A stretch of DNA of 64,000 nucleotides from Prochlorococcus marinus str. MIT 9107 (GTDB lineage Bacteria; Cyanobacteriota; Cyanobacteriia; PCC-6307; Cyanobiaceae). The stretch covers positions 23,774-87,773 of the forward strand of contig NZ_JNAI01000004.1 of NCBI RefSeq assembly GCF_000759855.1. The letters run 5' to 3'. Positions 27,781 through 37,227 of the stretch are shown piece by piece (positions within the stretch are counted from its first letter, which is position 1; every line of letters begins with the position of its first letter). Made by a program: the position numbers and the translations under genes. Under the pieces are notes generated by a model that did no database searches, was not told where the DNA came from, and worked only from the letters and a program-made list of their open reading frames with translations.

Positions 27781-28146
27781 TTAAATAACCTCCGGAGCGA
27801 GAGAAACAATCTTAGTATAATTTTTGTCCCGCAGTTCTCTTGCTACAGGACCAAAAACTCTAGTACCTTTTGGATTCTTATCTTCATTAAGCAACACTGC
27901 AGCATTATCATCAAATCTAATTGAATTACCAGTATTTCTTCTTAATGTTGCTTTAGTTCTAACGATGACGGCTTTAACAATTTCAGATTTCTTAACTCCC
28001 ATATTCGGAAGAGCATCTTTTACAGTTGCTACAATTACATCTCCAACATGTGCGTATCTTCTATTAGAGCCTAAAACTCTAATACATTGAAGTCTTTTGG
28101 CACCACTATTATCAGCGACTGTTAAATAAGTTTCTTGTTGTATCAT
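27781..28146 (-). CDS. rplN: Ribosomal protein L14
   Basis: A 121-residue uL14. Seen: [49 protein letters not shown] pattern, and the end [26 protein letters not shown]. It overlaps the rpsQ stop by 4 bp. Confidence 0.99.
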   Translation of the reverse strand: MIQQETYLTVADNSGAKRLQCIRVLGSNRRYAHVGDVIVATVKDALPNMGVKKSEIVKAVIVRTKATLRRNTGNSIRFDDNAAVLLNEDKNPKGTRVFGPVARELRDKNYTKIVSLAPEVI

Positions 28147-28409
28147 TTTTTAACCTCCTTATTCTGACTTGTTTTATTGAGTATCTCTTCTATTGCCCAC
28201 CTTTTATGAGCGCTAAGCGGTCTAGTTTCTCTAATTTTAACTCGATCACCTAAAACACATGTATTTTCAGGATCATGTGCCTTATATCGCGTAGTTCTAC
28301 TTACAATTTTTTTATAAGTGGGATGTGGATATCTGTTAATAACGGCAACAACAACTGTTTTGTCCATTTTGTCGCTGACCACAGTACCAATTCTTTCTTT
28401 AAGTGCCAT
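28143..28409 (-). CDS. rpsQ: Ribosomal protein S17
   Basis: An 88-residue uS17, a primary 16S rRNA binder. Seen: [37 protein letters not shown] and [11 protein letters not shown]. Overlaps rplN by 4 bp and follows rpmC after 9 bp. Confidence 0.98.
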   Translation of the reverse strand: MALKERIGTVVSDKMDKTVVVAVINRYPHPTYKKIVSRTTRYKAHDPENTCVLGDRVKIRETRPLSAHKRWAIEEILNKTSQNKEVKK

Positions 28410-28418
28410 AACTAATAA

Positions 28419-28637
28419 TTAATCAGAAGTTGTTTGAGAAACAGATTGACTCTTACTGAGTGTTAGTAATTGAGCAACTTGTTTCTTAATGACTTTAAAT
28501 TTATGAGTTTCATTAAGCTGTCTAGTAGCTTGCTTGAATCTCAAATCAAAAAGATCTTTTCGTAATTGATCAATCTTTTCAGTAATTTGCGCAGAATTTA
28601 ATTTTTTAAATTCTTTAAGAGACTCTGAGTTTTTCAT
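28419..28637 (-). CDS. rpmC: Ribosomal protein L29
   Basis: A 72-residue uL29. Seen: two helices with the family pattern [20 protein letters not shown] and a short extra C-terminal tail rich in Ser/Thr. It sits at the exit tunnel next to L23. Its start overlaps the rplP stop by 4 bp. Confidence 0.97.
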   Translation of the reverse strand: MKNSESLKEFKKLNSAQITEKIDQLRKDLFDLRFKQATRQLNETHKFKVIKKQVAQLLTLSKSQSVSQTTSD

Positions 28638-29116
28638 TGTTTAACCTCCTTTTGCGATTTTTTACTATTTTTTGTCTCTTCTTTGGAGGATGCTTCTAGA
28701 TCTTTATCAATCGAGATAAATTTTGTTTTTACAGGAAGTTTGTATTGAGCCAGACGCATAGCTTCCTTTGCTGTTTCTTCAGTAATATCCTCACCACCCA
28801 TTTCAAAAAGTATCCTTCCAGGTTTTACAACTGCAACCCAAAACTCTGGATTACCTTTACCAGAGCCCATTCTAGTTTCAGCAGGTCTCATGGTTACAGG
28901 TTTATCAGGAAATATTCTTATCCAGATTTGACCTCCACGTTTGATATATCGTGTCATAGCTCTTCTGCTGGCTTCAATCTGACGTGCAGTTACCCATCCA
29001 CAGTCTTGAGCTTGGAGAGCAAATTGACCGAAAGCAATAGTATTACCTTTTGAGGCCACCCCCCTCATTCTGCCTCTATGTTGTTTACGGAATTTAGTGC
29101 GTTTTGGACTAAGCAT
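28634..29116 (-). CDS. rplP: Ribosomal protein L16
   Basis: A 160-residue uL16. Seen: [41 protein letters not shown] and the conserved [20 protein letters not shown]. The last ~20 residues form a charged extension ([18 protein letters not shown]) beyond the usual 137-140 residues. Confidence 0.98.
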   Translation of the reverse strand: MLSPKRTKFRKQHRGRMRGVASKGNTIAFGQFALQAQDCGWVTARQIEASRRAMTRYIKRGGQIWIRIFPDKPVTMRPAETRMGSGKGNPEFWVAVVKPGRILFEMGGEDITEETAKEAMRLAQYKLPVKTKFISIDKDLEASSKEETKNSKKSQKEVKQ

Positions 29117-29127
29117 TTTTATACCTC

Positions 29128-29859
29128 CTATGAATTCTCATTTGAACGATCCTCAAATTGTTGAGGTCTTCGGTTAGCTTTCCTCTTGGGGCTAGAACCC
29201 ACTGGTATTGTTTGCTCTTCTTTAGGAAGAACTTCCCCTTTGAAAACCCAAACTTTAATTCCTAGAACACCGTATGTAGTATTAGCTTCGCGTGTTGCAT
29301 AGTCAATTTCAGCTCTCAAAGTATGTAAAGGAACTCTACCTTCTCTAGTCCATTCTGTTCTCGCAATTTCAGCGCCATTTAACCTTCCACCAACTTGTAT
29401 TTTTAAACCTAAAACTCCAGCCCTTTGAGCCCTTTGTAAAGCCATCCTTATAGTTCTTCTGAAGGCAACTCTTTTTTCCAATTGTTGAGCAATATATTCA
29501 GCCAGTAAAAAAGCATCAGCGTCAACTCGCTCAACTTCAACAACATTTATCCTAACTTGCCTTGTCCTATCACCAATAGTTTTTTGAATTCCAGCTCTTA
29601 ATTCTTCAATGCCACTTCCTTGTCTTCCAACTATAACTCCTGGTCTTGCTGTTTTTAATTCAAGTTCCAGTTGATCAGCTTTTCTAGCTATTAGTACATC
29701 ACTTATTCCAGCTGCCCCATATTTTTTCTGTATGAAAGTACGAATTTTAAAATCTTCTTGGAGAAGAATTGGATATGTCTTTGATGTGGCAAACCATTTG
29801 GAGCGATGCTCTTGTGTAATACCTAATCTGAGTCCAGAAGGATGTATTTTATGTCCCAT
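29128..29859 (-). CDS. rpsC: Ribosomal protein S3
   Basis: A 243-residue uS3 at the mRNA entry tunnel. Seen: [13 protein letters not shown], the KH domain [17 protein letters not shown], and [31 protein letters not shown] pattern. One-base overlap with rplV suggests coupled translation. Confidence 0.99.
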   Translation of the reverse strand: MGHKIHPSGLRLGITQEHRSKWFATSKTYPILLQEDFKIRTFIQKKYGAAGISDVLIARKADQLELELKTARPGVIVGRQGSGIEELRAGIQKTIGDRTRQVRINVVEVERVDADAFLLAEYIAQQLEKRVAFRRTIRMALQRAQRAGVLGLKIQVGGRLNGAEIARTEWTREGRVPLHTLRAEIDYATREANTTYGVLGIKVWVFKGEVLPKEEQTIPVGSSPKRKANRRPQQFEDRSNENS

Positions 29860-30245
29860 TAGTTTTGTACCTCCGCATTGGTTTGAGTAGGAGCAGATTC
29901 AACAGAAATACTTATATGGCAAGTCTGTTTTTTAATAGAAAAAGCTCTACCTTGAGCTCTAGGTCTATACCTCTTCATTACAGGGCCATTATTAGCCCAA
30001 GCAGAGGAAATGACTAGAGTGGAGGGATCCATTCCAAGATTATGCTCAGCATTTGCAACTGCAGATCTTAGAACTTTAGTAATAGGGTCAGTAGATCTGT
30101 AAGGCATAAATTCCAACATAATCAATGCATCTCTATATGAACGACCCCTTATTTGATCCAAAACTCTTCTAACTTTAGAGGCTGATCCGCGAACATAGTT
30201 TCCATGAGCAATAGCTTTTTTTGTTGTTTCAGGTGTTTTTGTCAT
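29859..30245 (-). CDS. rplV: Ribosomal protein L22
   Basis: A 128-residue uL22 lining the exit tunnel. Seen: [27 protein letters not shown] and the beta-hairpin tip region [16 protein letters not shown]. Tightly coupled on both sides (4-bp overlap with rpsS, 1-bp with rpsC). Confidence 0.98.
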   Translation of the reverse strand: MTKTPETTKKAIAHGNYVRGSASKVRRVLDQIRGRSYRDALIMLEFMPYRSTDPITKVLRSAVANAEHNLGMDPSTLVISSAWANNGPVMKRYRPRAQGRAFSIKKQTCHISISVESAPTQTNAEVQN

Positions 30246-30520
30246 GATTTAGCTCCTTTCTTATCTCTTAAGTGACCACGGTAAGTACGTGTAGGAGCAA
30301 ATTCACCGAGTTTATGACCGATCATTTGTTCGGTTATAAATACAGGAATGTGAGTCTTACCATTATGTACTGCGATTGTGTGGCCAATCATGACAGGTAA
30401 AATCGTAGATGCTCTAGACCAAGTTTTAATAACAGACTTGTCATTATCAGTATTTTGTTTTTCTACCTTTTTGAGCAAACTATCTGCTATAAAAGGTCCT
30501 TTTTTTAGTGAACGTCCCAT
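30242..30520 (-). CDS. rpsS: Ribosomal protein S19
   Basis: A 92-residue uS19 of the 30S head. Seen: [43 protein letters not shown] and [11 protein letters not shown]. It follows rplB after 37 bp. Confidence 0.99.
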   Translation of the reverse strand: MGRSLKKGPFIADSLLKKVEKQNTDNDKSVIKTWSRASTILPVMIGHTIAVHNGKTHIPVFITEQMIGHKLGEFAPTRTYRGHLRDKKGAKS

Positions 30521-30557
30521 GTTTATAAAATAGAAATTAAAGAAATAAATAAAGTAA

Positions 30558-31421
30558 TCAAGAGTCTCTTCCTCCTCTACTCCTCTTAGAAATGCGACGA
30601 CGTCTTCGAACTACTAATTTATTACTTGGTTTGTTCTTTTTACGTGTCTTTAAACCAAGAGCTGGTTTACCCCATGGAGTAACAGGGCCTGCTCTACCAA
30701 TTGGTGCTTTCCCCTCTCCTCCTCCATGTGGATGATCACATGGGTTCATTACACTTCCTCTCACTTGAGGCCTTCTTCCAAGCCATCTTCTCCTTCCTGC
30801 TTTACCTAAGCTAGTATTTCTTATTTCTGAGTTACCAACTTCTCCAAGAGTTGCATAGCATTCTTTTCTGACAAGTCTTACCTCAGTAGATGGGAGTTTT
30901 AAAGCAACATAATCCCCCTCTTTTGCCATAACTTGGGCACTAGCTCCAGCGGATCTAACCATCTGAGCACCTCTACCTGCATATAACTCAACACAATGAA
31001 CGCTAGATCCTAATGGCATGACAGAAAGTGGCATTGCATTCCCATCTTCTATTGGAACATTTTCTCCGGATATGACATTTTGGCCAACTTTCACTCCAGC
31101 TGGAGCTATAATATATCTTTTCTCTCCATCTTCATAGAATAAAAGTGCAAGCCTTGCATTTCTATGAGGATCATAGTGAATAGCAGCAACTTTAGCGTTA
31201 ATGTTTCTTTTGTCTCTTCTAAAGTCGACTAATCTGTATTGCCTTTTGTGACCACCTCCACGATGTCGACAAGTAATAACTCCACGATTATTCCTACCTT
31301 TGACTCTATGTTTTGAAACTATTAGTGATCTTTCAGGTTTTGCACTTGTTATTTCACTAAAATCAGTAACTACTCTCTGTCTAGTTCCAGGTGTATAAGG
31401 TTTAAATTTACGAATTGCCAT
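30558..31421 (-). CDS. rplB: Ribosomal protein L2
   Basis: A 287-residue uL2 needed for subunit joining and peptidyl transfer. Seen: [22 protein letters not shown] pattern near residue 42, and the conserved C-terminal [18 protein letters not shown] with the key His near residue 230, then the basic end KRSRGGRDS. Confidence 0.99.
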   Translation of the reverse strand: MAIRKFKPYTPGTRQRVVTDFSEITSAKPERSLIVSKHRVKGRNNRGVITCRHRGGGHKRQYRLVDFRRDKRNINAKVAAIHYDPHRNARLALLFYEDGEKRYIIAPAGVKVGQNVISGENVPIEDGNAMPLSVMPLGSSVHCVELYAGRGAQMVRSAGASAQVMAKEGDYVALKLPSTEVRLVRKECYATLGEVGNSEIRNTSLGKAGRRRWLGRRPQVRGSVMNPCDHPHGGGEGKAPIGRAGPVTPWGKPALGLKTRKKNKPSNKLVVRRRRRISKRSRGGRDS

Positions 31422-31433
31422 GATTAAAACTCC

Positions 31434-31736
31434 TTAAGATTCTGGAAATAGTTGGATTTTGTCTCCTTCAGCAAGGCGAACAATTGCCTTTTTGACCTGA
31501 GAACGTTTACCGGAAAATTTACCGACTCTTCTAGTTCTCCTGGGAGGATTCATAGTGTTAACTCCTATGACTTTGACACTGAACAAAGTTTCTACAGCGG
31601 CCTTTATTTGTGGTTTTGCCGCTCTATGATCAACTTCAAAAGTATATTGGTTAAGATCTAGTGCGTTTGTGGCTTTCTCAGTAATAACTGGCTTTCGTAT
31701 TACGTCGGCCAAACGAGAGTCGAATAATTTACTCAT
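31434..31736 (-). CDS. rplW: Ribosomal protein L23
   Basis: A 100-residue uL23 at the tunnel exit, docking site for trigger factor and SRP. Seen: [37 protein letters not shown] and [14 protein letters not shown] pattern. Overlaps rplD by 4 bp. Confidence 0.98.
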   Translation of the reverse strand: MSKLFDSRLADVIRKPVITEKATNALDLNQYTFEVDHRAAKPQIKAAVETLFSVKVIGVNTMNPPRRTRRVGKFSGKRSQVKKAIVRLAEGDKIQLFPES

Positions 31737-32365
31737 GATGCATACACCTCCTGAATTTTACTTATTGCTGATTGACCTATGACCAACTTATTAGCGTTGA
31801 GAATATCAAATACATTCAATTGATCAGCGGCTATTAATTTTACTTTTTCAATATTATTAATGGATTTTTTTATTACATCTGAGGGATTATGAAGAATAAC
31901 CAAGACTTTTTCAGTTTTTTGTATTCCTAATCGAGCAAGGCCATTGATGATATCACTTGTTTTAGGCTGCTTTAAGGTAGATCCAAAATCTTCAACAGCC
32001 TTAATATCAGAGACTCTGGACATAAGTGCAGTTCTAAGAGCTAATCTGCGCTCCTTACGATTCATATCAAGATTGTAAGAACGTGGCTTTGGACCAAAAA
32101 TAATTCCACCACCAGGTCTTAAGGGTGTTCTTATTGATCCTTGACGAGCTCTTCCTGTCCCTTTCTGTTTGTATGGCTTTCTGCCACCCCCTCGTACTTC
32201 AGATCTTGTCAAAGTTGATGCAGTCCCTTGTCTTTTGTTTGCTAATTGTCTAAGAACTGCTCTGTGAATTAAGTCTGCCGAAGAAGTTTCCTTAGCAACT
32301 GCTAAGTCAAGTGATACTTTGCCTGATTTTTTACCATCCCACTTAAGAGTTTCGAGTGTTGTCAT
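31733..32365 (-). CDS. rplD: Ribosomal protein L4
   Basis: A 210-residue uL4. Seen: [33 protein letters not shown] pattern (the long tunnel-reaching loop, about residues 44-75) and [13 protein letters not shown]. In E. coli L4 also represses the S10 operon, and whether it does so here is unknown. Overlaps rplC by 4 bp. Confidence 0.98.
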   Translation of the reverse strand: MTTLETLKWDGKKSGKVSLDLAVAKETSSADLIHRAVLRQLANKRQGTASTLTRSEVRGGGRKPYKQKGTGRARQGSIRTPLRPGGGIIFGPKPRSYNLDMNRKERRLALRTALMSRVSDIKAVEDFGSTLKQPKTSDIINGLARLGIQKTEKVLVILHNPSDVIKKSINNIEKVKLIAADQLNVFDILNANKLVIGQSAISKIQEVYAS

Positions 32366-33015
32366 GATTTTTCACCTCCCTTTTTACCTACAACGTTATT
32401 TGGCTTTATATTTACAATTGAGCCAGGCTTTCCTGGGACAGAACCTTTGACTACAAGTAAGTTTTTCTGGTTATCAATTTTTAAAACTAACAAACCCTTA
32501 GTGGTTATCTGTTTACCTCCATATCTTCCTGCCATTCTTTTCCCAGGATAAATTCTACCTGGAGTTGTTCCTGCTCCTGTAGAACCTGGAGCTCTATGAT
32601 TTTTTGAGCCATGACTCATAGGTCCTCTGCTAAAACCATGTCTTTTTTGGTAACCAGCAAAACCTCTACCCATTGATTTACCACTGATATCAACTTTCTG
32701 GCCGACCTCAAAATTTTTTACAGTTATTTGATTCCCAATTTCGTAAGATGAAGTTTCTTCAACCCTATATTCTTTTAAATGCTTAAGAAGTTCTTCGCCT
32801 GATTTTAATAGATGGCCTTTTTCAGGCTTGCTTATATGCTTATCTTTTGACAAGCCATAACCTATCTGAACGGCAGTATAACCATCCAAAGCTGAAGTTT
32901 TCAATTGAGTGACACGGCATGGGCCAGCCTCAATGAGAGTAACTGGTACTGAATTACCTTTGTCGTCGAAAAGTTGGGACATGCCCAATTTCTTTCCTAA
33001 AATTCCGATAGACAT
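32362..33015 (-). CDS. rplC: Ribosomal protein L3 (first gene of the cluster)
   Basis: A 217-residue uL3. Seen: [18 protein letters not shown] at the start and the central loop [30 protein letters not shown] pattern that reaches the peptidyl transferase centre. It heads the cluster. rpsJ (S10), first in the E. coli operon, is not here and in cyanobacteria sits with the elongation factor genes. The promoter must lie in the 279 bp shared with ndhN. Confidence 0.98.
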   Translation of the reverse strand: MSIGILGKKLGMSQLFDDKGNSVPVTLIEAGPCRVTQLKTSALDGYTAVQIGYGLSKDKHISKPEKGHLLKSGEELLKHLKEYRVEETSSYEIGNQITVKNFEVGQKVDISGKSMGRGFAGYQKRHGFSRGPMSHGSKNHRAPGSTGAGTTPGRIYPGKRMAGRYGGKQITTKGLLVLKIDNQKNLLVVKGSVPGKPGSIVNIKPNNVVGKKGGEKS

Positions 33016-33294
33016 AAGACTAATTATGCTAGCTCGTAATGATTTTTTAATTATCTAGACCTTTCTTAATTTGAAAGATGAAGTTAACAAAAAACTATTA
33101 ATTAAGGTTGAGACTTATCTGAAAATTTAGATAGTTTCTCTTGGGTTAAACCCTCCTGAGTTTTTTAACGAAACGCTAAAAATGTGAAATTTTGTAGAGG
33201 CTCGGCTAGCTTACGAGCTTAAAAATTCACTGAATTACAATTGTACATCATCAGGTACCATAAAATAAAATAAAATGAAAATAAAGGGAGTTTT

Positions 33295-33765
33295 ATGCCA
33301 TTACTGCTCACAGGAAAAAAATTTCATAACGATTTAAAAACAAATAAATGTCTTGCAATCTTTGCTCCTCTTGAGGGTGGATATGAAACTCGTCTGTTGA
33401 GAAGAATGAGGGCTAAGGGTTTTAAAACTTTTATAACCTCAGCACGAGGTCTTGGAGATCCAGAAGTCTTCTTACTAAAATTGCATGGCGTTAGGCCGCC
33501 TCACCTTGGTCATCAAAGCGTAGGGAGAAACGGAGCGCTCGGAGAAGTTCAACGAGTAATCCCACAAGCTTCTGAATTATTTAATGAAAATGATAAGCAT
33601 AAATTACTTTGGTTGTTAGAAGGTCAAGTCATGTCTCAATCTGAGTTGGAGAGCCTAATAGAAATTTGCACTAAAGATAATAAACTAAAAATTGTTATTG
33701 AAATGGGTGGTTCAAGGAAACTTGAATGGAAGTCATTAAATGATTATATTTTGGATGAATTTTAA
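33295..33765 (+). CDS. ndhN: NDH-1 subunit N
   Basis: A 156-residue NdhN, a hydrophilic subunit of the cyanobacterial and plastid NADH dehydrogenase-like complex that returns electrons from ferredoxin to plastoquinone in cyclic flow and respiration. Seen: [24 protein letters not shown] pattern and the family block [21 protein letters not shown]. The ATG at 33295 has a strong ribosome-binding site (AAAGGGAG, 33283-33290). ldpA follows after 11 bp on the same strand. Confidence 0.95.
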   Translation: MPLLLTGKKFHNDLKTNKCLAIFAPLEGGYETRLLRRMRAKGFKTFITSARGLGDPEVFLLKLHGVRPPHLGHQSVGRNGALGEVQRVIPQASELFNENDKHKLLWLLEGQVMSQSELESLIEICTKDNKLKIVIEMGGSRKLEWKSLNDYILDEF

Positions 33766-33776
33766 AGTTAAATTGA

Positions 33777-34781
33777 TTGATTAAAACTAAAAATAAAAAA
33801 GATAAATGGATTAAATTAATTTGTGGGGCAAGTAATGAAGATATTGTTGCTATTGAAGATTTATGTGCAATTTATACAGCAGCTGGTGTCGATTATATAG
33901 ATGTTGCCGCTGAGGAATCTATAGTTCATGCAGCAAAAAAAGGGATCGAGTGGGCAAAAGAAATCTTTAAAAATTCTCCCGGATTAATGATAAGCATTAG
34001 TGATGGTAATGATATCCACTTTCGCAAAGCAAAATTTGATCCAATAAAGTGCCCTCCACATTGTCCAAGACCGTGTGAAAAAGTATGCCCCACCTTTGCA
34101 ATTGATAATTTTGGTATCAAAGAGAGTAAATGTTATGGGTGTGGAAGATGTATAAATAGTTGTCCCCTAAATCTAATTAGTGAATATGAATATAATTTGT
34201 CAAAAGATGATTTAGCATCAACACTTCAAAAAATAAAGCCTGATGCAGTAGAGATTCATACAGAAATAAATCGCATAGATGCTTTTGCCAAAGTTGCAGA
34301 TATCCTTAAAAGTTCTGAAACGAGATTGGAAAAGATATCTATCAGTTGTGGATTAAATCAATCGAAAGAAAAATCGCAAGATCCCGAAGATCTTTTAAAA
34401 GCTCTTTGGGAAAGATATGAAATTCTTAATGATCTTAATATTCCCCTTATTTGGCAGCTAGATGGAAGACCAATGTCTGGCGATCTTGCTCCAACTACAA
34501 GTAAAGATGCAGTTAAATTGTTTGAAAGAATCGGTTCAGATCTTCCACCAGGATTAATTCAACTAGCAGGAGGGACAAATGAAAAAACTCATGAATTTTT
34601 AAAGTCAAATAATCTCCCAGATGGAATAGCATTTGGAAGTTCTGCAAGAAAAATTATGCAGCCCCTTATTGAATTTGCTCACAAAAATAATAAAAAACTC
34701 TACGAGGATCCTGAAAGGATGGCTTTTGCAATCAAAAAAGCTCAGAAATTCCTAGAGCCATGGAAAATGAGCGAATTCTAA
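33777..34781 (+). CDS. ldpA: LdpA-like iron-sulfur protein (light-dependent period)
   Basis: A 334-residue protein with two ferredoxin-type cysteine groups: CPPHCPRPCEKVCP (about residues 92-105) and CYGCGRCINSCP (about residues 119-130). The N-terminal KLICGASNEDI and the following TIM-barrel-like helices match cyanobacterial LdpA, a redox-sensing input to the circadian clock in Synechococcus elongatus. Prochlorococcus is known to lack kaiA, so the role of LdpA here may be outside a full clock. The start is TTG at 33777. It follows ndhN after 11 bp, a pairing that fits a shared redox theme. Confidence 0.9.
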   Translation: MIKTKNKKDKWIKLICGASNEDIVAIEDLCAIYTAAGVDYIDVAAEESIVHAAKKGIEWAKEIFKNSPGLMISISDGNDIHFRKAKFDPIKCPPHCPRPCEKVCPTFAIDNFGIKESKCYGCGRCINSCPLNLISEYEYNLSKDDLASTLQKIKPDAVEIHTEINRIDAFAKVADILKSSETRLEKISISCGLNQSKEKSQDPEDLLKALWERYEILNDLNIPLIWQLDGRPMSGDLAPTTSKDAVKLFERIGSDLPPGLIQLAGGTNEKTHEFLKSNNLPDGIAFGSSARKIMQPLIEFAHKNNKKLYEDPERMAFAIKKAQKFLEPWKMSEF

Positions 34782-34878
34782 TAATATTTTTATTTTTTAA
34801 AACCTGCTCTTTGTTTATAAAAACTTTGTATTTATTTGATAGAAAAAAATCTTTTCATGTATTAAAATAGAAAATCAT

Positions 34879-34950
34879 TGGGCCGTCGCCAAGTGGTAAG
34901 GCATCGGGTTTTGGTCTCGACATTCCTAGGTTCGAATCCTAGCGGCCCAG
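34879..34950 (+). tRNA. tRNA-Gln (UUG anticodon)
   Basis: A 72-nt cloverleaf: acceptor TGGGCCG with CGGCCCA and discriminator G, D-arm GCCAAGTGGTAAGGC, anticodon loop TTTTGGT giving UUG, T-arm CCTAGGTTCGAATCCTAGG. CCA is not encoded. A HAD gene starts 16 bp downstream. Confidence 0.97.
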
Positions 34951-34966
34951 TTCTAATATTCAATCA

Positions 34967-35740
34967 GTGTCTGATCAAAAAGTATTTCTATTTGATTTTG
35001 ATGGAGTAATAGTTGATGGAATGAATGAATATTGGCATAGTTCTTTGTTGGCCTGTGAAAAATATTTAATCTCACCGAACATCAAGGTTGATCAAAAACT
35101 ATATAAAAAAGTTCCAAATACCTTCAAAGAGATTAGGCCTTGGGTTAAATATGGTTGGGAAATGGTTCTAATAGTTCACGAAATTATAAAACCAGAAAAT
35201 TCATTAAAATTTTATAAAGGTGATTTCATTAATAAATATAATCAAAATTGCCAAAGAATATTAAAAGATAATTCCTGGATTGCTGAAGATTTACAGAAAA
35301 TATTGGATGAGTCTCGCAACTACCAAATTGATAAAGATTTTGAAAAATGGGTTAACTTACACAATCCATTCCTTGAAGTTATAAACTTTTTGGAAGAATT
35401 GCATAAAAGAGAAATAAAAACCGGAGTAATAACAACAAAAGGCAGAATATTTGCAGAAAAAATTCTTAAGCAATTAAATATTTTTCCAGAATTTATTTTT
35501 GGTTATGAATCCGGAACAAAAATAAAAATAGCTGAAGAATTTAATGAAGCTTATGAAATTTTAGGATTCATAGAAGATAGAAAAAAAACTCTAGTTGACA
35601 TTAAACAAAATTCAGCGACTTCTCATATTCCATGCTTCCTTGCAGATTGGGGATATTTAAAAAATTCAGATAGATATAACTTAACTAATGAAATCAAATT
35701 ATTAAAATTAGATAATCTAAAGCATTTACTTGCAAATTAA
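34967..35740 (+). CDS. HAD-like phosphatase family protein
   Basis: A 257-residue protein starting with GTG 16 bp after tRNA-Gln. Motif I is FLFDFDGVIVDGMNEYW (nucleophile Asp near residue 10), motif II ITTKGR, and the C-terminal motif is FIEDRKKTLVDI, where the usual GD(S/T)..D appears as EDRKKTLVD. The middle is a helical cap. Substrate not known. It lies just before recA, and the recA LexA box sits 14 bp past its stop. Confidence 0.78.
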   Translation: MSDQKVFLFDFDGVIVDGMNEYWHSSLLACEKYLISPNIKVDQKLYKKVPNTFKEIRPWVKYGWEMVLIVHEIIKPENSLKFYKGDFINKYNQNCQRILKDNSWIAEDLQKILDESRNYQIDKDFEKWVNLHNPFLEVINFLEELHKREIKTGVITTKGRIFAEKILKQLNIFPEFIFGYESGTKIKIAEEFNEAYEILGFIEDRKKTLVDIKQNSATSHIPCFLADWGYLKNSDRYNLTNEIKLLKLDNLKHLLAN

Positions 35741-35754
35741 AGATGTTCAGCTAG

Positions 35755-35768
35755 AGTACGGATGTACT
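35755..35768. promoter_or_regulatory. LexA (SOS) box upstream of recA
   Basis: AGTACGGATGTACT matches the cyanobacterial SOS consensus RGTACNNNDGTWCB at every defined position. It lies 84 bp before the recA ATG and downstream of the HAD gene stop, where a promoter is expected. This predicts repression of recA by LexA and induction on DNA damage. Confidence 0.85.
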
Positions 35769-35852
35769 ATGATTTGTATTTATGAAGTTTGGTTTAAATA
35801 AAATTTTCCAAATTTAGAATAATTACAAGAACTTTAATTGATAAATCAAACA

Positions 35853-36950
35853 ATGAATCTTGAAGAAAAGAAAAAAACTGAATCGACAGAAAAAGACAAA
35901 GCTTTAAGTCTAGTCTTGGGTCAAATAGAAAGAAATTTCGGACGAGGATCAATAATGAGACTTGGCGATGCATCAAGAATGAAAGTAGAAACAATATCTA
36001 CAGGGGCACTAACATTAGATTTAGCCTTAGGAGGAGGCTATCCAAAAGGAAGAGTAGTAGAAGTATACGGACCAGAAAGTTCAGGGAAAACTACATTGAC
36101 TCTTCACGCGATAGCAGAAGTCCAAAAAAATGGCGGAGTAGCTGCATTTGTAGATGCTGAGCATGCACTTGATCCAGTTTATGCAGCCTCGCTAGGGGTT
36201 GATGTTGAAAATTTGTTAGTTTCACAACCAGATACAGGTGAAATGGCTCTAGAAATAGTTGACCAGCTTATAAGATCGAGTGCAGTAGATCTCGTCGTTG
36301 TTGACTCAGTAGCAGCACTAACTCCAAGAGCCGAGATAGAGGGAGAAATGGGAGATCATGTAATTGGAAGCCAAGCAAGGTTAATGAGTCAAGCAATGAG
36401 AAAAATAACCGGGAATATTGGTAAATCTGGATGTACAGTAATATTCCTGAATCAATTACGCCTAAAAATCGGCGTTACATACGGCAATCCAGAAACAACC
36501 ACAGGAGGAAATGCATTAAAATTTTATGCCTCAGTGAGACTTGATATCAGAAGAATTCAAACTCTTAAAAGAGGGACAGAAGAATACGGCATAAGAGCAA
36601 AAGTGAAAGTAGCAAAAAATAAGGTTGCGCCTCCATTTAGAATTGCAGAGTTTGATATCCTCTTCGGAAAGGGTATTAGTACGACAGGATGTTTATTGGA
36701 TTTAGCAGAAGAGACTAATATTATAATAAGGAGAGGCGCTTGGTATAGTTATGAAGGGGAAAATATTGGACAGGGAAGAGATAATACAATTATTTGGCTT
36801 GATCAAAGCTTAGAAATTAGAAATAAAATAGAATCTATGGTTAAAGAGAAATTAACAGAAGGAACTGAAGTTAGCTCTAATTCAATGAAAGCATTAAATA
36901 ACAATCCTGCTAATACACCCGCTGTTAATGATATTAAAACAGTAGCTTAG
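35853..36950 (+). CDS. recA: Recombinase A
   Basis: A 365-residue RecA starting at ATG 35853 ([11 protein letters not shown]). A TTG at 35838 would add 5 residues. Seen: Walker [11 protein letters not shown] (about residue 73), the catalytic Glu in [11 protein letters not shown], Walker [11 protein letters not shown], loop L1 EGEMGD, and the L2 region [26 protein letters not shown] pattern. The C-terminus is an Asn/Ala-rich tail. A LexA box lies upstream. It converges on a DUF2839 gene with a 2-bp gap. Confidence 0.99.
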   Translation: MNLEEKKKTESTEKDKALSLVLGQIERNFGRGSIMRLGDASRMKVETISTGALTLDLALGGGYPKGRVVEVYGPESSGKTTLTLHAIAEVQKNGGVAAFVDAEHALDPVYAASLGVDVENLLVSQPDTGEMALEIVDQLIRSSAVDLVVVDSVAALTPRAEIEGEMGDHVIGSQARLMSQAMRKITGNIGKSGCTVIFLNQLRLKIGVTYGNPETTTGGNALKFYASVRLDIRRIQTLKRGTEEYGIRAKVKVAKNKVAPPFRIAEFDILFGKGISTTGCLLDLAEETNIIIRRGAWYSYEGENIGQGRDNTIIWLDQSLEIRNKIESMVKEKLTEGTEVSSNSMKALNNNPANTPAVNDIKTVA

Positions 36951-36952
36951 TT

Positions 36953-37198
36953 TTATAACGAATCAGCCAAAGTCCACCAACCAGCAGCAGGACCTATAAA
37001 TCTAACTACAATCCATAAAATCACTAAACCTCCAATTCCAAACCAGCTTGCTTTAATACTTAATTGAATTAGGCTATCTCTTTGATTAATTGTTAAAGGG
37101 AGCCATTTAAATAATCTTGGGGACTCATCCAATTTAGTTTTATTATTATTTTGTTTTGGAGGTAAACCAATTGCTTTACGTCTTTTTGCTTCTCCCAT
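36953..37198 (-). CDS. DUF2839 family small membrane protein
   Basis: An 81-residue cyanobacterial protein. It begins MGEAKRRKAIGLPPK, the family start, and ends with one hydrophobic helix (SWFGIGGLVILWIVVRF) and GPAAGWW. The function is unknown. Its 3' end nearly touches recA (2 bp) and it lies 29 bp after the DinG-like gene on the same strand. Confidence 0.85.
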   Translation of the reverse strand: MGEAKRRKAIGLPPKQNNNKTKLDESPRLFKWLPLTINQRDSLIQLSIKASWFGIGGLVILWIVVRFIGPAAGWWTLADSL

Positions 37199-37227
37199 AT
37201 TCCATAAGTTATTTACAGGATCATACT

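Noticed and set aside
33016..33294. Ribosomal-protein leader or riboswitch upstream of rplC
   Set aside because: No convincing conserved structure could be drawn by eye. The region is treated only as a divergent promoter region.
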